A DNA stretch of 64,000 nt from Nitrospirillum sp034653355 (GTDB taxonomy: Bacteria > Pseudomonadota > Alphaproteobacteria > Azospirillales > Azospirillaceae), in assembly GCF_034653355.1 (NCBI RefSeq), contig NZ_JAYEER010000003.1, positions 558,001-622,000 on the forward strand, written 5' to 3'. The position numbers and the translations under genes are program-made. A model generated the notes under the pieces. The model worked only from the letters and a program-made list of their open reading frames with translations, searched no databases and was not told the DNA's origin. Of the stretch, positions 8,794 through 15,360 are shown piece after piece. Position 1 is the stretch's first letter; each line of letters begins with the position of its first letter.

Positions 8794-9045
8794 ATGTCCA
8801 CCAAGGTTTTTGATAGCCTGACTGACCTGCCCGGGGGATGCACCATCGTCCTGCGCTGCCTGGACTGTAACCGGGAAAAACAGGTCACGGTCACGTTCCT
8901 GACCGCCGCCGGCATACCGTCGAACACCAACCCCTTCGACGTCCAGGCTGGGGCGATGCGGGCGAAAAAGCCCCTGGTCTGCCACCGTTGCAAGGGCCGC
9001 GACATCCTCAGCCGCCCCACCATGCAATGGCTGGGGCCGCGATAG
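8794..9045 (+). CDS. small zinc-ribbon-like protein under SOS-type promoter
   Basis: 83 residues from ATG 8794; an in-frame GTG at 8758 is rejected because it would lie inside the promoter and LexA box. Two knuckles, CLDC near residue 21 and CHRC near 62, form a four-cysteine zinc-ribbon pattern separated by about 40 residues. No membrane segment. Expression should rise on DNA damage, i.e. at prophage induction. It could be an anti-repressor, a DNA-binding regulator or an RNA polymerase-binding factor; I do not recognise a named family. Confidence 0.6.
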   Translation: MSTKVFDSLTDLPGGCTIVLRCLDCNREKQVTVTFLTAAGIPSNTNPFDVQAGAMRAKKPLVCHRCKGRDILSRPTMQWLGPR

Positions 9046-9386
9046 CCGGCGGCGTGCCCTCCCGGTGGTATCGCGACGGCATGGGCTCAGTATTGCCGAG
9101 AAAATAGGCGCCATCCCCGCCAATGTTAACGGGTTTCGAGCGCCGGTTGCGTGCGGTGCCAGTAATACATAAGACTGACGTCCGAAAAGTTGTCCTGAAA
9201 GTCGCAATCTGACCGCAGCACTTTCTCCCGGTAACATCTCCACTGTGAAGCGATAAGCTCACGATTATTCAATTTATGCGCTTGACGGCCAGTGGCGACT
9301 TAAGCAACCTTGGCCTTGCCGCTTCCGGCACATCTCGTCACTGCCACCGTGGGCCCCATGGCCCGCGCCCGCCGAAGGTTTGCCCG
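9046..9386. other. 341-bp non-coding stretch
   Basis: No convincing gene on either strand. Base composition is more AT-rich than its surroundings, notably around 9170-9275. I see no strong terminator for the preceding gene and no repeated motif. The downstream gene's promoter is presumably here, but I cannot fix it. Confidence 0.5.
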
Positions 9387-9734
9387 ATGCTGACCAACGC
9401 CGCCTCCCTCCCCGAGATCCATGCCCAGCTGCGCCTGTCCGAACGGCTGGCCTATGGGCTGCCGGATGGGGTGTGCGTGGGGCGGCGCGTCCAGCCGCCC
9501 CTGATCGTCCGCATGGCGCGCATCCGCCTGCGACAGCTGCACTGGCGCATGGTGGCGACGCCCTCCCCGGACGTGGCCGCCCTGTTGCTCAAGGTGCGCG
9601 TGTTCCTGAACGATTGGCAGCAGGGTGAGGGGCCGTGGACCGACGCCCTGGCGGACAGCATACAGGCGGACCTGGACCGCATGGCCGAGGGGCTTGCCAT
9701 TGCCGACGGCGCGCGTACCGTACCATCGCCCTGA
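9387..9734 (+). CDS. phage hypothetical protein, helical
   Basis: 115 residues from ATG 9387, preceded by GAAGG; the frame is open back to 9276 but the upstream part shows no start signal. The protein is helical and basic in the middle (RMARIRLRQLHWRM). It precedes the SRAP gene by 25 bases and is probably co-transcribed. No recognised domain. Confidence 0.5.
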   Translation: MLTNAASLPEIHAQLRLSERLAYGLPDGVCVGRRVQPPLIVRMARIRLRQLHWRMVATPSPDVAALLLKVRVFLNDWQQGEGPWTDALADSIQADLDRMAEGLAIADGARTVPSP

Positions 9735-9759
9735 TGGCCTCACCCTGATGGAGGTGCCC

Positions 9760-10458
9760 GTGTGCGGACGGTACAGCGTCACCCTGCCCCCCGAGGCCAT
9801 GCGCGGCCTGTTCCGCACCACCAACCCCTTGCCCAACATCCAGCCCCGCTGGAACCTGGCGCCCACGCAACAGGGGCCGGTGGTGCGCCGGAACGCGGAG
9901 ACGGGGGAGCGGTCGCTGGACCTGTTGCGCTGGGGCCTGCTGCCCAGCTGGTGCAAGGATGCCCGCGACGCGTACAAGATGATCAACGCCAAGGCGGAGA
10001 CGGTGCGGGACAAACCCTCCTTCCGCCAGGCCTTCGCCAAGCGGCGCTGCCTGGTGCCGGCGACGGCGTACTATGAGTGGATGGCCACGGGGCCGAAGGA
10101 TAAACAGCCCTATGCGATAGGCCTGGCCAGCGGCGAACCGATGGTGTTCGCGGGCCTGTGGGAAAACTGGCGCGACCCCGCGGCCGAGGGGGATGTGTGG
10201 ATCCGGACCTACACCATCATCACCACCGACGCCGCCGCCAGCGTGGCCCACATCCACAACCGCATGCCGGCCGTCCTGCCTCCCGAGGCCTGGGCCACCT
10301 GGCTGGGGGAGGATGACGCGACGACAGATGCCGTGCACGCCCTGCTACAGCCCTCCCCGCCCGACGCGTTGACGTTCTGGCCCGTGGCCAAGGCGGTGGG
10401 CAACGTCCGAAACGAGGGCGCCGAACTGCTGCACCCCATCACGCCACCGGCCGCGTAG
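9760..10458 (+). CDS. SRAP (SOS response-associated peptidase, YedK/HMCES) family protein
   Basis: 232 residues from a GTG start at 9760 with GGAGGT upstream. The N-terminus is (M)CGRYSV, the family signature: after removal of Met, Cys2 becomes the N-terminal residue that forms a thiazolidine crosslink with abasic sites in single-stranded DNA. Other family elements are PRWNLAPTQQGPVV, the WGLLPSW segment, NAKAETV with the conserved Asn and Glu, RCLVPATAYYEW, and AHIHNRMP carrying the conserved His. Length fits YedK (about 220). It lies 1 kb after an SOS-type promoter within the prophage, suggesting a role in protecting replicating phage DNA. Confidence 0.9.
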   Translation: MCGRYSVTLPPEAMRGLFRTTNPLPNIQPRWNLAPTQQGPVVRRNAETGERSLDLLRWGLLPSWCKDARDAYKMINAKAETVRDKPSFRQAFAKRRCLVPATAYYEWMATGPKDKQPYAIGLASGEPMVFAGLWENWRDPAAEGDVWIRTYTIITTDAAASVAHIHNRMPAVLPPEAWATWLGEDDATTDAVHALLQPSPPDALTFWPVAKAVGNVRNEGAELLHPITPPAA

Positions 10459-10517
10459 TCCGGGACACCGGCCGGCGTGCCGCCGCGACGAACGCCGTTC
10501 GGGGCTTCACCCTATGA

Positions 10518-10709
10518 TCAGTTCTGGTTAGCGTCATCGCGCGCCTTGACAAGGGCCGCCGCCAGGCCGCGCACCTGTTGTATGGCGTCATCCTCATTTG
10601 GCACGATGACGCGAATTTCCCTCAGGCCGGCGGCAGCGCGACGCTGTTCCTTGGCGCGGGTGCGCTCCGCCGCAGACATCGGCGCTTCGCCTTTGGGTGT
10701 GCGTGCCAT
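10518..10709 (-). CDS. small ribbon-helix-helix-like phage protein
   Basis: 63 residues; ATG at 10709 preceded by AGAGGA, with an alternative Met at 10679. Arg/Lys-rich N-terminal helix (ERTRAKEQRRAAAGL) leads into a short strand (REIRVIVPNED) and a C-terminal helix. The 'AAGLREIRV-VP' turn is common among small phage proteins of the RHH/Arc type. Predicted DNA-binding. It faces the SRAP gene (convergent) and has its own promoter. Confidence 0.6.
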   Translation of the reverse strand: MARTPKGEAPMSAAERTRAKEQRRAAAGLREIRVIVPNEDDAIQQVRGLAAALVKARDDANQN

Positions 10710-10741
10710 CGTCTCTTGATCCTCTGCGGCCCTTGTGGCCT

Positions 10742-10770
10742 ACTATAGATGCGGACCTTAACTGTGTCCC
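10742..10770 (-). promoter_or_regulatory. promoter of the 63-residue RHH-like gene
   Basis: On the minus strand: -35 GGGACA (10770-10765), 17-base spacer, -10 TATAGT (10747-10742). Predicted start of transcription near 10735, some 25 bases before the start codon. Five of six -10 bases match consensus; the -35 matches four of six. Confidence 0.5.
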
Positions 10771-10782
10771 TATCGGCTGGGT

Positions 10783-10806
10783 GGCGCCATCGGAAACGAT
10801 GGCGCC
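10783..10806. repeat. perfect 10-bp inverted repeat around GAAA
   Basis: GGCGCCATCG - GAAA - CGATGGCGCC, with no mismatch. As RNA on the plus strand it folds to a 10-bp hairpin with a GNRA (GAAA) tetraloop. As DNA it is a 24-bp dyad 12 bases upstream of the -35 of the minus-strand promoter, a place for an operator or activator site. It is not followed by a T-run. Confidence 0.7.
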
Positions 10807-10922
10807 GCTCGGCGCTAAGTCTTCTGTCAAATCGAGATGCTCGCGAGACAGGAAACTAGTTGCGGCTGGCACGTCCACCCGTTAACACGTAGATCCCAAT
10901 CCTTCGGGGATGGGCGATGCAA

Positions 10923-10962
10923 CGAATGCGGGGCGTCCTTCGGGGGCGCCCCCTTCGTTTTT
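10923..10962 (+). terminator. plus-strand intrinsic terminator
   Basis: Stem CGAA plus GGGGCG paired with CGCCCC plus TTCG, with a small internal loop, then five T at 10958-10962. It works only for plus-strand transcripts, yet the nearest plus gene upstream ends at 10458 with an opposing gene between; it overlaps the stop codon of the minus-strand gene at 10961. Confidence 0.65.
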
Positions 10963-11206
10963 AGGCCCGAGAAACGCGGGCGATCCCATCCTTGCGGGTG
11001 CCCAGCTTCCACCCGGACGGCAGATCGTGACCCTCAATAAGCGCATCCACGATAGCCGGCAACGCGGCGTGGCCGAACGCCAATTCCACATCGACGTCAT
11101 GCCCCGCCCCGGTCAGGAATTTTCCGTTGGGTTCCTGGCGGATGCGGATACCCTCCATCAGCTTCCCGTCGCGGGCGATCTGTCCGTCAGAATAAACCGT
11201 CAGCAT
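10961..11206 (-). CDS. phage hypothetical protein
   Basis: 81 residues; ATG at 11206 with AAGGAG at ideal spacing. Mostly beta-rich N-terminus (LTVYSDGQIARDGKLMEGIRI) then a helical/loop C-terminus with basic end. It follows the 11570 gene by 10 bases and is the second gene of that operon. No family recognised; no membrane segment. Confidence 0.6.
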   Translation of the reverse strand: MLTVYSDGQIARDGKLMEGIRIRQEPNGKFLTGAGHDVDVELAFGHAALPAIVDALIEGHDLPSGWKLGTRKDGIARVSRA

Positions 11207-11216
11207 GATGCTCTCC

Positions 11217-11570
11217 TTAAGCGGCGCGATCGCGCAGGTAGCTGGAAATGAAGGTGCTGGCCATCGAGACGGACAGGGTGGAGTTACCAGCATTCAGACC
11301 GAACAGCGACCGCTCATCCTCGCCGCGCTCCGACATCAGGCCGGCCAGGAACCAAACTTGCTTCTGGGTAGCGGCGCGATGGCCAGCGCGAGAGGCAATC
11401 CGGTCGAGTTGGCGGGCCAAAGACTTGCGGTCCACCAGGATAGTGGTTTCACCGTTCCATGCCATCCGCAGGGCGGCGGCGATATACGTATGGGCGCAAC
11501 CGCCGTGCTTGGCTGCGCCCTGACGGGCGATGTTCCAGGCTACCGTCATGATCCGCTTCGTCCGTTCCAT
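11217..11570 (-). CDS. phage hypothetical protein, first gene of repressed operon
   Basis: 117 residues from ATG 11570, chosen because GGAGG lies five bases upstream; in-frame ATGs at 11573 and 11582 are alternatives. Helical N-terminus (RTKRIMTVAWNIARQGAA), a basic middle (RKSLARQLDRIASRAGHRAATQKQVW) and a Ser/Thr-rich end. ATQKQVWFLAGLM resembles helices of phage DNA-metabolism proteins but gives no firm assignment. It is headed by a promoter whose spacer is an operator palindrome, so expression is probably tightly switched. Confidence 0.6.
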   Translation of the reverse strand: MERTKRIMTVAWNIARQGAAKHGGCAHTYIAAALRMAWNGETTILVDRKSLARQLDRIASRAGHRAATQKQVWFLAGLMSERGEDERSLFGLNAGNSTLSVSMASTFISSYLRDRAA

Positions 11571-11598
11571 CATCGCCTCCATCGGTCTTGATAGGGGG

Positions 11599-11648
11599 AC
11601 AGTATCGTGACGGCGTCACGATATCAAGGGAGAAAGTGACGGCGTCAC
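11599..11648 (-). promoter_or_regulatory. repressible promoter with twin GTGACGGCGTCAC palindromes
   Basis: Minus-strand -35 TTGATA (11627-11622), 17-base spacer, -10 TACTGT (11604-11599). The spacer is filled by an 8-bp-arm perfect palindrome, ATCGTGAC-GGC-GTCACGAT (11604-11622). A second copy, GTGACGGCGTCAC, lies at 11636-11648, 29 bp centre to centre. Two identical dyads, one between the promoter hexamers, are the geometry of a repressor pair. The cognate protein is not identified. Confidence 0.7.
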
Positions 11649-11710
11649 AAAAAGTCTTCGTCTGTCGAGATGCGGGCATAGCCAACAAGGCGAGGCTGAA
11701 TATCAGGCAA
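11645..11710 (-). pseudogene. N-terminal remnant of a serine recombinase
   Basis: A 21-codon frame from TTG 11710, with AAGG six bases upstream, contains RLVGYARISTDEDF before a TGA at 11647-11645. That is close to the start of resolvase/invertase and large serine-integrase catalytic domains (typically GYARVSTxxQ), including the catalytic serine in YARIS. Nothing further of the domain follows: the stop falls in the second operator palindrome. Either a broken integrase end left at the prophage edge or, less likely, a short leader peptide. Short match, hence moderate confidence. Confidence 0.4.
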
Positions 11711-11784
11711 CGGTCACCTTCTGAAGCGGCAGGTCTCCTTGTGGTCGGACATTGTAGTCATTCCCGGATAGGTGGCAAGCCCGG

Positions 11785-12012
11785 TCACGGAAGCACCTTT
11801 TCCCCTTGCTCATCCGGCTTGGTCGCGTCGCGCTCGCGCCTGCGAAGCTCACGCTCCACTGCCTCGCGGATGAACTCCGCTCGCCGGTTTTTCCCTGCCA
11901 CAGCGTCAATCCTCTCTGCCACCCCCTCGGGTAGCCGGACCAACGTTGGCGTTACGTGCATTTTCGGTCGCCCCATGCGGGAACTTGTTACCGATATCGG
12001 ATTGTCCGTCAA
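11785..12012 (-). CDS. ribbon-helix-helix (CopG/Arc-type) repressor candidate
   Basis: 75 residues from TTG 12012, favoured because GGAGG lies five bases upstream; ATG 11976 gives a 63-residue core and ATG 12048 a longer form. The core GRPKMHVTPTLVRLPEGVAERIDAVAG, then RRAEFIREAVERELRRRE, is a textbook RHH: strand (TPTLVRLP), helix, turn, helix. RHH dimers bind short palindromes. Three CGATATCG sites lie in its own upstream region, so autoregulation and control of the divergent 12107 gene are likely. It could also be the antitoxin half of a lost toxin pair. Confidence 0.75.
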   Translation of the reverse strand: MTDNPISVTSSRMGRPKMHVTPTLVRLPEGVAERIDAVAGKNRRAEFIREAVERELRRRERDATKPDEQGEKVLP

Positions 12013-12067
12013 CTGCGCCTCCAAAGCGATATCGCTTATTGACACCATAACCGATATCGCTTATCAA
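11992..12067. promoter_or_regulatory. divergent promoter with three CGATATCG operators
   Basis: Plus-strand promoter: -35 TTGACA (12039-12044), 17-base spacer, -10 TATCAA (12062-12067). CGATATCG occurs at 11992-11999, 12027-12034 (inside the perfect 14-mer AAGCGATATCGCTT, 12024-12037) and 12052-12059, the last between -35 and -10. Read on the minus strand the same hexamers become TTGATA and TGTCAA at 17 bases, so two face-to-face promoters may share them. A control region for the RHH gene (minus) and the 12107 gene (plus). Confidence 0.65.
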
Positions 12068-12106
12068 TGAAAGCACAAGCCAACTACCAAATTGCTGGAG
12101 AGTGTC

Positions 12107-12331
12107 GTGGCTGACATAATTGACTTTGCATCGAAGAGTCGGCGGAACGCTGAAAGGCTGAATGAGACCGCGCAGCAAGAAAACTCTCGGCGCATCCTAA
12201 ATCGCGCCAAAGAGCTTTTCATATCTGGTAGGGCAGACGAGGCATTTTCGCTGTGCCTGGCGGACAGCCTATTCAACAGGACCGCAACATTTTCCAGCTT
12301 CTGCGCCCATATGGCGCGGATAACTGCTTAG
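12107..12331 (+). CDS. small phage protein, divergent partner of the RHH gene
   Basis: 74 residues from GTG 12107 with GGAGAG just upstream; TTG 12092 is an alternative without ribosome site. Composition is less GC-rich than neighbouring genes. It begins with ADIIDFASKSRRNAERL and is helical and rich in Arg, Glu and Asn, with two Cys near the end. No recognised domain. Placed opposite a repressor candidate, it may be an early lytic regulator. Confidence 0.55.
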   Translation: MADIIDFASKSRRNAERLNETAQQENSRRILNRAKELFISGRADEAFSLCLADSLFNRTATFSSFCAHMARITA

Positions 12332-12472
12332 TCCGCCGCCTAACCCAGGACCACAAGAGGAGCGTCAGGGGACTTCTGGTCAGCAAATCACCTTGACGAC
12401 GGTACTGCCAAGATTGTAGCACTCCGCTGCTACCAGTCCGGCGGTGTCTAACCCGCACCGGCCGCTTACACG

Positions 12473-12515
12473 AACCCCTGGGGCGACCTGCACGGACCCC
12501 GGGGGTTTGTTGTTT
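12473..12515 (+). terminator. plus-strand terminator near the prophage edge
   Basis: Stem AACCCCTGGGG / CCCCGGGGGTT (11 bp including one G-T pair), 13-base loop, followed by TTGTTGTTT. Ends the transcript of the 12107 gene 18 bases before the 3' end of the opposing chromosomal META-domain gene. The prophage right boundary is probably near here, but no att repeat can be shown without the left end. Confidence 0.65.
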
Positions 12516-12524
12516 CCAAGCCTT

Positions 12525-13046
12525 TCACTGGCCCACCGTATTGCCGACCGACCCCGGTTCCGGCGCCTCGCCACCCAAGACACGCACGAACAGCAGCTCG
12601 TCGCCCTCGCTGCTGGCCAGCGTCAGGGTATCCAGATCGCGGCCGGGATCACGGTCGCGGGTGAGGGTGGTGGCGTTGGCCAGGACGTTCAGGTAGTCCT
12701 GCTCCAGCTTGGCGCGTTCCGGCGACAGGCAGGCCATGCGGGTGGTGGCGGCCGGCAGCACCTGCAGGTACCCCCCGCCCAGGGTATAGCCGCCGCGATA
12801 GCGGTTGCAGCCGGCGCTGCCCGACAGGATGTTGGCCGCCCCATCGCGGCTGAAGCGTATGCTGATCGGCCCACCGTTGCCGCCGGGCATGAGGGGATAG
12901 GCGCCGCCGTTGCGCTGCTGCCAGTGCTGCAGTTCCCATCCCGTGCCGGCCAGATCCTCCGCCGAGACGTTGGACACGGGCGTGGGCATGGAGCACCCGA
13001 CCAGGGCCAGAGCCGCCAGGCACGTGATCGCGACGGTACGCAGCAT
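12525..13046 (-). CDS. META-domain (HslJ-like) lipoprotein
   Basis: 173 residues from ATG 13046; the open frame reaches 13088, but the shorter start places a lipoprotein signal correctly (LRTVAITCLAALALVGC, lipobox LVGC). After it comes one META/HslJ domain: GTGWELQHW, then SGSAGCNRYRGGY with the conserved GCNR motif, and TTRMACLSPE. Predicted to be exported and lipid-anchored; HslJ proteins are linked to heat and novobiocin resistance in E. coli. First clearly chromosomal gene after the prophage. No partner gene evident. Confidence 0.85.
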   Translation of the reverse strand: MLRTVAITCLAALALVGCSMPTPVSNVSAEDLAGTGWELQHWQQRNGGAYPLMPGGNGGPISIRFSRDGAANILSGSAGCNRYRGGYTLGGGYLQVLPAATTRMACLSPERAKLEQDYLNVLANATTLTRDRDPGRDLDTLTLASSEGDELLFVRVLGGEAPEPGSVGNTVGQ

Positions 13047-13142
13047 CCTCGATTCTCCCCAGGCTGTCGGCAAGCCCTTGTTCCGCATGCCGAATGTGGT
13101 GCGGCCAGACTACGCGCGGGCAAAACCGCTGGCGATACCCCC

Positions 13143-14057
13143 TTATGCGTGCACCGTCCGGCTAGGGGCCTTGCCCTCCGGCCTAAGCGACCCGTTGCCG
13201 GATCCGCCTCCGGTAATGGTCGCGTGCGCCAGGCGGCTGATACCGCCCAGGGCCAAGCCGTCGGCGCGGCCGGAGAAATAGCAGGGGTTCAACTCCGCCG
13301 ACCCCACATCCTCCACCGCGCAGAAGCCTAGACCGCGCAGGTCGGCCAACAGGGCGTCGGGGGTGAAGAAGCTGCGCCACGGTTCCCCCTCCGCCGCCGC
13401 GCGGTCGGCCATGGCCTGGAAGGCCACCCGCTGGCTCTCGGTCAGGCGGTCCGGCGGCAGGCCGTAATCAAAGACGATGCCGCTTCCGGGGGCCAAGGCC
13501 GCCACCCGGCGCAGGGTGTCGAGGATGGCGTCCCGCGTCAGATAGACGGTGACGCCCAGCCAGGCGACGAAGGCCGGCCGGTTCCCATCGAAACCGGCAC
13601 GGGCCAAGCCGTCGGCCAAGGTGTCGCGCTCGAAATCCACAGGCGCGAAGGTGACGCTGGCCGGCGGCGCGATGCCGGCGGCGGCCAGCATCCCCCGCTT
13701 CCAGGTTTGCGTCGCCGGATGGTCGACCTCGATCACGCGCAGGCCGGAATGGGGATTGCGATAGGCGAAGGTGTCGAGGCCGGCGCCCAGCACCACGTAC
13801 TGGTCCACGCCCCGGGCCACGGCCGCCGCCAGCGCATCCTCGGCGAAGCGGCTGCGCGCCACCAGGGCCGCGCGCAGGAAGCGCGCCGGCGGCGCGTGCA
13901 ACCGCGCCTCATCCGCCCGGATGCGCGCCTCCGCCTCCGGCCCCAGGATGGGCAGGGCCACCGGGTCGGCGAAGATGACGGGCACGTCCATCAACTGATG
14001 TGCCGCCCGCAAGGCGGCGACGGCCAGGGCGGTGCGACTGGGGCGGCCTTGCTGCAT
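13143..14057 (-). CDS. class I SAM-dependent methyltransferase, LCMT-like
   Basis: 304 residues from ATG 14057 (AGGAG upstream); the frame is open further but lacks signals. SAM-binding loop YVVLGAGLDTFAYR, then VIEVDHPATQTWK with the acidic residue that contacts the ribose, match the Ppm1/LCMT (leucine carboxyl methyltransferase-like) bacterial family that often methylates small metabolites. FVAWLGVTVYLTRDAI is the conserved post-II segment. Substrate unknown. It stands just downstream of mnmA on the same strand with a 53-base gap. Confidence 0.85.
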   Translation of the reverse strand: MQQGRPSRTALAVAALRAAHQLMDVPVIFADPVALPILGPEAEARIRADEARLHAPPARFLRAALVARSRFAEDALAAAVARGVDQYVVLGAGLDTFAYRNPHSGLRVIEVDHPATQTWKRGMLAAAGIAPPASVTFAPVDFERDTLADGLARAGFDGNRPAFVAWLGVTVYLTRDAILDTLRRVAALAPGSGIVFDYGLPPDRLTESQRVAFQAMADRAAAEGEPWRSFFTPDALLADLRGLGFCAVEDVGSAELNPCYFSGRADGLALGGISRLAHATITGGGSGNGSLRPEGKAPSRTVHA

Positions 14058-14110
14058 GGGAACTCCGCTCCTGAAGGTGAGGAGCCCCACTTTATCACGA
14101 AGGGTAAAGC

Positions 14111-15247
14111 TTACGCCGCGCCCATGATCCAACCGCCACCCAGGACCCGGTCGTCCCGGTAGAAGACGGCGGCCTGGCCGGGGGCGACACCGAACTGGGG
14201 TTGGTCCAGCTCCACGGTCGCCCCGCCCTGGGCGTCCAGGAACAGGCGGGCCGCCAGGGCCGGCTGGGCGGAGCGCAACTTGACCGTCACGGGTACGCCG
14301 TCGGCCGGGGCGGCGGCGCCCAGCCAATTGACCTCACGCACCGTCACCCGGGTGCGGGCCAACGCCGCGCGCGGCCCCACCACCACCTGGGCGCTGGCGG
14401 CGTCCACGCGCACGACGTACAGCGGATCGGTGTCGCCGCCGGGTTCCACCGCCAGGGTGGCGTTGCCGCCCAGGCCCAAGCCCTTGCGTTGGCCCACGGT
14501 GTAGTTGATGACGCCCTCATGCCGGCCCAGCACGCGCCCGTCGACGTGGACGATGTCGCCCGGCGTGACGGCGCCGGGTCGCAGGCGGTTCACCACCGCG
14601 GCGTAGGAGCCGTTGGGGACGAAGCAGATGTCCTGGCTGTCGGGCTTGTCGGCCACCGGCAGGTTGTAGCGGTCGGCCAGCGCCCGGGTCTCCGTCTTGG
14701 GCATGCCGCCCAGGGGAAAGCGCAGGAAGTCCAGCTGCGCCTGGGTGGTGGCGAACAGGAAGTAGCTCTGGTCCTTGGAGGGATCGGCGGCGCGGTGCAG
14801 TTCCGCACCGTCGGCCCCCTGGACCCGGCGCACGTAATGGCCGGTGGCCAGCGCCTCCGCGCCCAAATCCCGGGCCTGGTCCAGCAGGTCGCGGAACTTG
14901 ACCCGCTGGTTGCAGCGCACGCAAGGGATAGGCGTCTCGCCGCGCAGATAGCTGTCGGCGAAATCCTGCATCACCGCGTCGGAGAAGCGGGATTCGTAGT
15001 CCAGGACGTAATGGGGGATGCCGATGGTCTCGGCCACGCGCGACGCGTCGTAGATGTCCTGGCCGGCGCAGCAGGCGCCCTTGCGCCCTACGGCCATGCC
15101 GTGGTCGTACAGCTGCAGGGTGACGCCCACCACGTCGTAGCCCTCCTCCTTCAGGAGGGCCGCGGTGACCGAGCTGTCCACCCCGCCGGACATGGCGACC
15201 ACCACGCGGGTGTCGGCCGGCGCCTTATCGAAGCCTAGGGAATTCAT
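14111..15247 (-). CDS. mnmA: tRNA-specific 2-thiouridylase MnmA
   Basis: 378 residues from ATG 15247. Adenylates and thiolates C2 of U34 in tRNA-Lys, -Glu and -Gln, taking sulfur from a desulfurase relay. PP-loop AMSGGVDSSV at residues 18-27, catalytic Cys pair in the GETPIPCVRCN segment and in DKPDSQDICFVP, and the GHYVRR and KDQSYFLF motifs are all present, and a C-terminal beta-barrel with FYRDDRVLGGGWI. Length is normal. It follows the ferredoxin gene, the usual neighbour in an isc region. Confidence 0.95.
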   Translation of the reverse strand: MNSLGFDKAPADTRVVVAMSGGVDSSVTAALLKEEGYDVVGVTLQLYDHGMAVGRKGACCAGQDIYDASRVAETIGIPHYVLDYESRFSDAVMQDFADSYLRGETPIPCVRCNQRVKFRDLLDQARDLGAEALATGHYVRRVQGADGAELHRAADPSKDQSYFLFATTQAQLDFLRFPLGGMPKTETRALADRYNLPVADKPDSQDICFVPNGSYAAVVNRLRPGAVTPGDIVHVDGRVLGRHEGVINYTVGQRKGLGLGGNATLAVEPGGDTDPLYVVRVDAASAQVVVGPRAALARTRVTVREVNWLGAAAPADGVPVTVKLRSAQPALAARLFLDAQGGATVELDQPQFGVAPGQAAVFYRDDRVLGGGWIMGAA

Positions 15248-15360
15248 GGGCCCGCATATGGGCCAAGACGCGCCAAAGCGCAAGCGCGGCCTGGCGGTCA
15301 TTCCCGCAAGGCCGGCCTGTGCGTTTGGAAAATCAGAAGGACAAGGGGCGCGGGGTCGGC

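Noticed and set aside
6007..10502. A 14-base match (ACGAACGCCGTTCG) at 6007-6020 and 10488-10501, each with a CGAAC/GTTCG dyad
   Set aside because: In 64 kb of strongly GC-biased DNA several 14-base repeats are expected by chance; the flanks do not match and there is no shared context.
10518..12012. Two RHH-like proteins considered as antitoxins of TA pairs
   Set aside because: No toxin-sized partner with RelE, PIN or GNAT features is adjacent to either gene; phage regulators fit better.
11588..12070. A 160-codon plus-strand frame through the operator region
   Set aside because: It runs antisense over the RHH gene, the operators and the promoter, and is Ser/Arg-rich without fold; the RHH reading is clearly better.
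12416..12433. GTAGCA-N6-TGCTAC inverted repeat downstream of the 12107 gene
   Set aside because: Only six-base arms and no repeat partner; not enough to call an operator or an attachment core.
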